The notes below the pieces were generated by a model. It saw nothing but the letters and a program-made list of their open reading frames with translations, had not been told where the DNA came from and searched no databases. The translations under genes were made by a program, and so were the position numbers. 18,615 nt of DNA from CAYQAE01 sp964415445 [NCBI: uncultured archaeon] (GTDB taxonomy: Archaea > CAYQAE01). The DNA lies in assembly GCA_964415445.1 (NCBI GenBank), contig CAYQAE010000025.1:1-18615 (forward strand). Direction: 5' to 3'. Shown here piece by piece: positions 14,550 through 18,615 of this stretch (positions are counted from its first letter, which is position 1; each line of letters opens with the position of its first letter).

Positions 14550-15908
14550 ATGTTTTTGAAAATTAAAAACCCATCAAATTTAGATGAAGACTCAAATTAT
14601 GATTCAATAAAGGAAGCTATTTCAACATTTTTAGAGAGCGATGAATATAAAGAATTTATTCAAAAAAATGATATAGAAGTAAAATTTGAAATTGCAAAAC
14701 AACTTCCAATTTTAAAATTTAAAATAGTAAATAATAGTTTTATAATATCCATCTCTAAAATATTTGGAAAATTTATGAAAAAAGATGAACTTAAAGATGC
14801 TATTGAAGAAAAAATTAAAGAATTTAATAAGTCAGAGGCATTTAAAACTTTAAATGAAGCATTTTTAGAATTGCAAGAGACAAAATATTATAATGAAGTA
14901 AAAGAAAAAAATATAGATGTATATTTATTTATTGAAAAAATAGGACCTGCTTTTTCATTTAAATGTAATTTAGAAAAAAATTTCATTAATATATATGCTA
15001 ATATAGAATATAAAGACCTTGGTCATCCAACTGTATTGTGTAAATTAACACATGAGATAATTGAGATATCAAATTTGCCTATTAACCAATTTAGATCTAA
15101 TTATAATATTTTTATAGCTCAAAAAATAAATGCTGTTTTTCAAAATTCTATACTTTTCAATGAAAATTATACTTCCAAAGAAGCAATTGAAATATTAAAA
15201 ATGGAACATAAAGACCATTATATATTATATAGAAATATGCATGCTATATTTGCAGCTTTGTGCGATTTTATAAATAATAAAACTAGTAGAGAAATTCAAA
15301 TAGATTTAATTGACTCAAATTGTATTTTAAATAATGATAAAATTATATTTATAGGAATAAATGATTTAGAAGAGTTTAAAATAATACGAGAAGAATTAAT
15401 TGATCTTATAGAAATAAATTTTGATCTAAAACCTAAAGAGAGAACTCAAAATTTATCAGAATATCTCAAAGATAAATTTGGATGGAAAATTGCAATTAAA
15501 AAAGAAATAAAAAGCCTAGGAGATATAAAAAAAGAGGTTTTTACCTTTAACATTGAAAATAATAATAAATTACCAGGATTTTTAATTGAAGACAAAATTG
15601 ATGAGATTTTAAACAACCTAGATAAAAACAGAGAAAAAAATCTTTTAGATCTAAAAAAATGGTTTAGAATGGATCCAATTACTGTAAAGAATAAAATTGA
15701 AAATGTATTAGAAAATTTAGAAGATCTATCAAAACAGATAGATTCAAATGAGATACATAAAATGAAGCCAATTTTAGAATTTCTATATGAATATAATCCA
15801 ATTTTGTCTCAAAATGAGGTATATGAAGATTTAAAAAATAAGATTGATGAATATGAACATAAAGTTCTTGAAACAGATTTAATACTAGATAAAATTGAAG
15901 ATATTTAA
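14550..15908 (+). CDS. Unrecognised 452-aa protein with internal duplication
   Basis: A soluble-looking, Lys/Glu/Ile/Asn-rich protein with no signal peptide or TM helix. It contains at least two copies of a helix-strand-strand-helix module of about 75 residues. The first is at about 18-90 (KNDIEVKFEIAKQLPILKFK, then ISIS) and the second at about 97-172 (EKNIDVYLFIEKIGPAFSFK, then INIY). Weaker repeats may lie at about 228-290 (REIQIDLI, IIFIGI) and 299-356. The C-terminal 90 residues look purely helical, perhaps coiled coil. The start ATG has AGGT 2 nt upstream. Base composition is visibly more AT-rich than the 4.7-13.5 kb genes. The downstream long gene on the same strand is 214 nt away. No family is recognised, and no catalytic motif stands out. 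Confidence 0.75.
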   Translation: MFLKIKNPSNLDEDSNYDSIKEAISTFLESDEYKEFIQKNDIEVKFEIAKQLPILKFKIVNNSFIISISKIFGKFMKKDELKDAIEEKIKEFNKSEAFKTLNEAFLELQETKYYNEVKEKNIDVYLFIEKIGPAFSFKCNLEKNFINIYANIEYKDLGHPTVLCKLTHEIIEISNLPINQFRSNYNIFIAQKINAVFQNSILFNENYTSKEAIEILKMEHKDHYILYRNMHAIFAALCDFINNKTSREIQIDLIDSNCILNNDKIIFIGINDLEEFKIIREELIDLIEINFDLKPKERTQNLSEYLKDKFGWKIAIKKEIKSLGDIKKEVFTFNIENNNKLPGFLIEDKIDEILNNLDKNREKNLLDLKKWFRMDPITVKNKIENVLENLEDLSKQIDSNEIHKMKPILEFLYEYNPILSQNEVYEDLKNKIDEYEHKVLETDLILDKIEDI

Positions 15909-15921
15909 AAATAAACTCAAA

Positions 15922-15928
15922 TTTTTTT
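15922..15928 (+). terminator. T-tract downstream of the 452-aa gene
   Basis: Seven T in a row, 13 nt after the stop codon, within otherwise AT-rich sequence. It is a plausible archaeal terminator that would separate this gene from the next one. That next gene has its own TATA boxes. Confidence 0.4.
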
Positions 15929-16020
15929 ATCTAGATGATTATATTTTCCAAATTAAATAATCAATAGAAAACTACTTCTAAATAAAGATTTTCGATACTT
16001 CTAGTAACTCTTACGACAGG

Positions 16021-16030
16021 TTTATATATT
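16021..16030 (+). promoter_or_regulatory. Upstream TATA box of the long repeat-protein gene
   Basis: TTTATATATT is centred near 16025, after a GC-richer ACGACAGG that could act as the TFB-recognition element. Transcription from here would begin near 16050. There an ATG opens an 8-codon frame (ATG AAG GAG ATT TAT TTA GAG ATT TAA, 16049-16075), leaving a leader of about 70 nt before the main ATG. Confidence 0.5.
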
Positions 16031-16096
16031 TTTAATAAGAATATATATATGAAGGAGATTTATTTAGAGATTTAAATAAATGAGAGTAGCAAATGG

Positions 16097-16106
16097 TTTA
16101 TATTTA
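16097..16106 (+). promoter_or_regulatory. Proximal TATA box of the long repeat-protein gene
   Basis: TTTATATTTA is centred 21-22 nt before the ATG at 16123. This is the same spacing as for the 421-aa gene, so transcripts starting here would be leaderless. No Shine-Dalgarno sequence precedes the ATG, which fits. Confidence 0.5.
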
Positions 16107-16122
16107 AAATAAAGTGTTTAAA

Positions 16123-18615
16123 ATGTCAACTCAAAGAGGTTTCGCAGAAAGACAAGCTAGTGGGGAATTTGGACAGCAAAATCAAAATATACAAAATATC
16201 TCTCAATTCGCACAAGCTATATCATTGTATAACTTTATACATAAAATGACCGAGCCTAAGGCTCGTGAAACAGAAAATTATGATAAAAATTCTGAAACTG
16301 AAATATCTAAAGTAGATATAAACTGCACATATGATGTTCTAAAAGCTTTTGCAAAAGATTTTCAAGATCTTGATAAAGCAGGACAAAAAGAACTTGTTGA
16401 GCTTATTAATAAATATGACGACTATATAGATCGGTTTAATTTTAATAGAGATAATACTGAATTTATAGGTGCTAATTTTACTGTCAAAGATGATAAAAAC
16501 CTTAATCCAGAAGCTAAAGTTATTCTTAAGTTTAGAAATACAGAAACTGATACTAAATTTAGTTATGCATTTGAAAAAGGAGAATATGATGTTAAAAATA
16601 TTGATCTAAAAGAAGATGTTGTACCTGTAAAAATAACATTATCAGTTAATGGAAAAGCAATAGGTGCTATGGCTGCAATTTCAAGAGATTTTGTAGATTT
16701 ACGCTCAAGAATAAAAGAAGCTAAAGATAAAGAAACTATAATTAGTATATTAGGACAAGATAGTGAAGTTACAATTAAAGATAACGTAAAAGGAAAAACG
16801 ATGATAGCAGAACTTCACATGAATCCTAAAAATATGCCAGAAGAAAGGATAACAAAAATTGCTGATAACTTTTTTGATAAAGATAACATAGATGCTTCTT
16901 TTAAATACTTAGAAAAACTAGATGATAAAAAGTTTATCTCGAGTGTTGATTTTCTAAAGAGCCATCTAAATGAAGAAAATTTTGTAAATTTAATGTTAGA
17001 AAAAATATCTCCAGAAAAATGTGCTACCTATTTTCATTCATATCCAGATGAAATAGTAAAATATATTGGACAAATGGATGGAAATAAAATATCAGATGTC
17101 TACTCTCAATTTTCTAAATTATTCTCCAAAGATCAAGTAATGGAATCTCTAAATGGTTATGTAAAAGCTACAAAACTAGAAGATACCACCAATCATTCTG
17201 AAAAGATTGAAGCACTTAAAGATAACCGCCAATTTTTAGATGTTGAAATAAATTCTAATTCAATAGATGATCTAAAAGCTTTTGCAAATGATGAAAAAAA
17301 TCTTGTAAATTGCAATGGCATAATGAAACCTATTATAGAGTATAATGATAACAATAACAAAGAGTATAAAAAACCTGAAGTTGTTGAGACCAAAGATGGT
17401 AGAACCATTGTCACTTTTTTCTTGGAAAATAAAGCCACAGGTGCAAAAATCCCTCTAAAATTTGAAAAATCAATATACAATATAGAAAGTCCATATCAAG
17501 GAAGAATTTCTAGTGATATGAAAAATTCACTAACTCAATGTAATTATTTACCCAATGTGTATTCAGTAGTTAAAGCCATGAAAGATCAATTAAAATATAC
17601 TTTTTCTGCTGAAGGTGGTGGTAATTATATCATTGCTCAGCATGGTAAAGACAACGATGTATATTTGAAAATTAAACTTCCGGATACTCATGTAGCAGAA
17701 GAAAAAATAGAATTTTTGTCTGAATTTGAATTAAATGAATTTAAAACGATTATTAAGGATGAATTAAGCAATGGAGAAATTAAATATTTATTAAATAGAG
17801 AAAAAGCCAATGAAAACCAAAAGATGTTAAACGATGAAAAAACAAAACTTTTAGGAAAAAAATTAGAGTTCTTTGATAAATTAATTAAATATTTAGAAAA
17901 ATATGATGACGTTTCAAATCTTAAAGAGTCAATACAAGAATTAAATGGAAAAGATCTGAACAATTTAGCAAATGAAAAACCAGAAGTATTTGATAAAATA
18001 GTTGATTTTCTTTCTTCGGATCAATTGAATGATTTAAAAGGAGACTTTCTCAATGATCTTATATCAAGTGAAAAGCTTAATGATAAGCAAATCCATAAGC
18101 TTGAAGAAGGGTTGGATAAATTAAGTGATAAGAATATAAATAATCTTAGAGAAGAGGGAAGTCTTTCAGATGAGCAAATTAAATATATAGATGATATTAA
18201 AGATCAAGATACACATTTTGGTTTTGAAATTGGTACTAAAGAAATCAAAGAGTTTTCAGAAAAACTATATAACGCTGCAAAAGATAATATCAGTGACAAG
18301 GATTTTCTTGATAAACTAAATAAAGCTTTGCAAGATTTTAATAAAGCTTCAAATAGCCCAGATGATAAAAAAAATATAGTAGAAAAACTAGATAATGTTC
18401 TGAAATGTTTAAACGAAGTTTCAGATGAATTAGATAATGATAAAAAAGATGAATTCTATAAAGAAATAGGAGGCATATTTTTAAATAATGGAGAAGCAGG
18501 TAAATCAATAGATTGTTATCTAAAGATGGAAAATACTACTCTTGGAGTACTTAAAGATATAGCAGATGGTAATGATTTAGATCAAGATGAAAAATCAAAG
18601 ATATTTAATGAATTA
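16123..18615 (+). CDS. Very long repeat protein of unknown function (5' part, 831 codons in window)
   Basis: An open frame from ATG 16123 to the last base with no stop; the protein is at least 831 aa and its C-terminus lies outside. No signal peptide or TM helix is seen, so it is probably cytoplasmic. A Gln/Asn-rich N-terminus (to about 63) is followed by repeats. Unit 1 starts at V64 (VDIN, then DVLKAFAKD, 71-79) and unit 2 at V374 (VEIN, then DDLKAFAND, 382-390). A probable unit 3 starts at F701 (FEIG, then IKEFSEKL). Each of the first two units has a beta-type part (VILKFRNTETDTKF and YAFEKGEYDV; VTFFLENKATGAKI and LKFEKSIYNI) and then a helical part (FKYLEKLDD at 260; IKYLEKYDD at 588). 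The protein is acidic and Asp/Lys/Asn-rich. No family is recognised; a structural or scaffold role is a guess from its architecture. Confidence 0.82.
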   Translation, partial: MSTQRGFAERQASGEFGQQNQNIQNISQFAQAISLYNFIHKMTEPKARETENYDKNSETEISKVDINCTYDVLKAFAKDFQDLDKAGQKELVELINKYDDYIDRFNFNRDNTEFIGANFTVKDDKNLNPEAKVILKFRNTETDTKFSYAFEKGEYDVKNIDLKEDVVPVKITLSVNGKAIGAMAAISRDFVDLRSRIKEAKDKETIISILGQDSEVTIKDNVKGKTMIAELHMNPKNMPEERITKIADNFFDKDNIDASFKYLEKLDDKKFISSVDFLKSHLNEENFVNLMLEKISPEKCATYFHSYPDEIVKYIGQMDGNKISDVYSQFSKLFSKDQVMESLNGYVKATKLEDTTNHSEKIEALKDNRQFLDVEINSNSIDDLKAFANDEKNLVNCNGIMKPIIEYNDNNNKEYKKPEVVETKDGRTIVTFFLENKATGAKIPLKFEKSIYNIESPYQGRISSDMKNSLTQCNYLPNVYSVVKAMKDQLKYTFSAEGGGNYIIAQHGKDNDVYLKIKLPDTHVAEEKIEFLSEFELNEFKTIIKDELSNGEIKYLLNREKANENQKMLNDEKTKLLGKKLEFFDKLIKYLEKYDDVSNLKESIQELNGKDLNNLANEKPEVFDKIVDFLSSDQLNDLKGDFLNDLISSEKLNDKQIHKLEEGLDKLSDKNINNLREEGSLSDEQIKYIDDIKDQDTHFGFEIGTKEIKEFSEKLYNAAKDNISDKDFLDKLNKALQDFNKASNSPDDKKNIVEKLDNVLKCLNEVSDELDNDKKDEFYKEIGGIFLNNGEAGKSIDCYLKMENTTLGVLKDIADGNDLDQDEKSKIFNEL

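Noticed and set aside
17193-17963. Minus-strand frames of 95 and 91 codons under the giant gene
   Set aside because: They are low-complexity Ser/Phe-rich translations opposite a strongly coding Lys/Glu/Asp-rich frame, with no ribosome site; typical antisense shadows.

Overview
The window looks like a low-GC archaeal chromosome segment, probably euryarchaeal. It encodes an archaeal primase small subunit (PriS) and an archaeal-type 2-phosphoglycerate kinase. Ribosome sites resemble GGAGGTGAT, several genes sit about 22 nt behind TATA boxes as if leaderless, and GTG or TTG starts are common. I cannot name the species. No tRNA, rRNA, CRISPR array, IS element or integrase was seen.

Layout. (A) 73-4528, minus strand: an unrecognised helical protein of about 421 aa, whose reading frame is broken near its start, then an ABC ATPase with degraded signature and H-loop motifs, then a 10-TM permease with two FtsX-type halves. 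(B) 4732-10739, minus strand, one tight operon: FtsX/MacB-type permease, LolD/MacB-type ATPase, membrane zinc protein with two copies of a 7-Cys module, small 4-TM protein, COG1313-type radical SAM protein, endonuclease IV-family protein. (C) 10854-12457: a coupled minus-strand set of four membrane proteins (296, 95, 46 and 42 aa), facing a 42-aa plus-strand membrane peptide with an acidic tail. (D) PriS (minus) and 2-phosphoglycerate kinase (plus) diverge from a 78-nt gap with one TATA-like core. (E) 14550-18615, plus strand, very AT-rich: a 452-aa protein with internal duplication, then a very long protein (at least 831 codons, running off the right edge) built from units of about 310-330 residues.

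The two FtsX-family systems are clearly separate. The eastern one has intact ATPase motifs and probably does ATP-driven work on the cell envelope; its ATPase and zinc protein end in what looks like the same small beta domain, which ties them together functionally. The western one has an ATPase missing key motifs. Sets C and E, and the 421-aa protein of set A, are the parts I cannot match to known families and are the best candidates for undescribed biology. No stretch longer than 300 bases lacks a gene once the small and frameshifted genes are counted.
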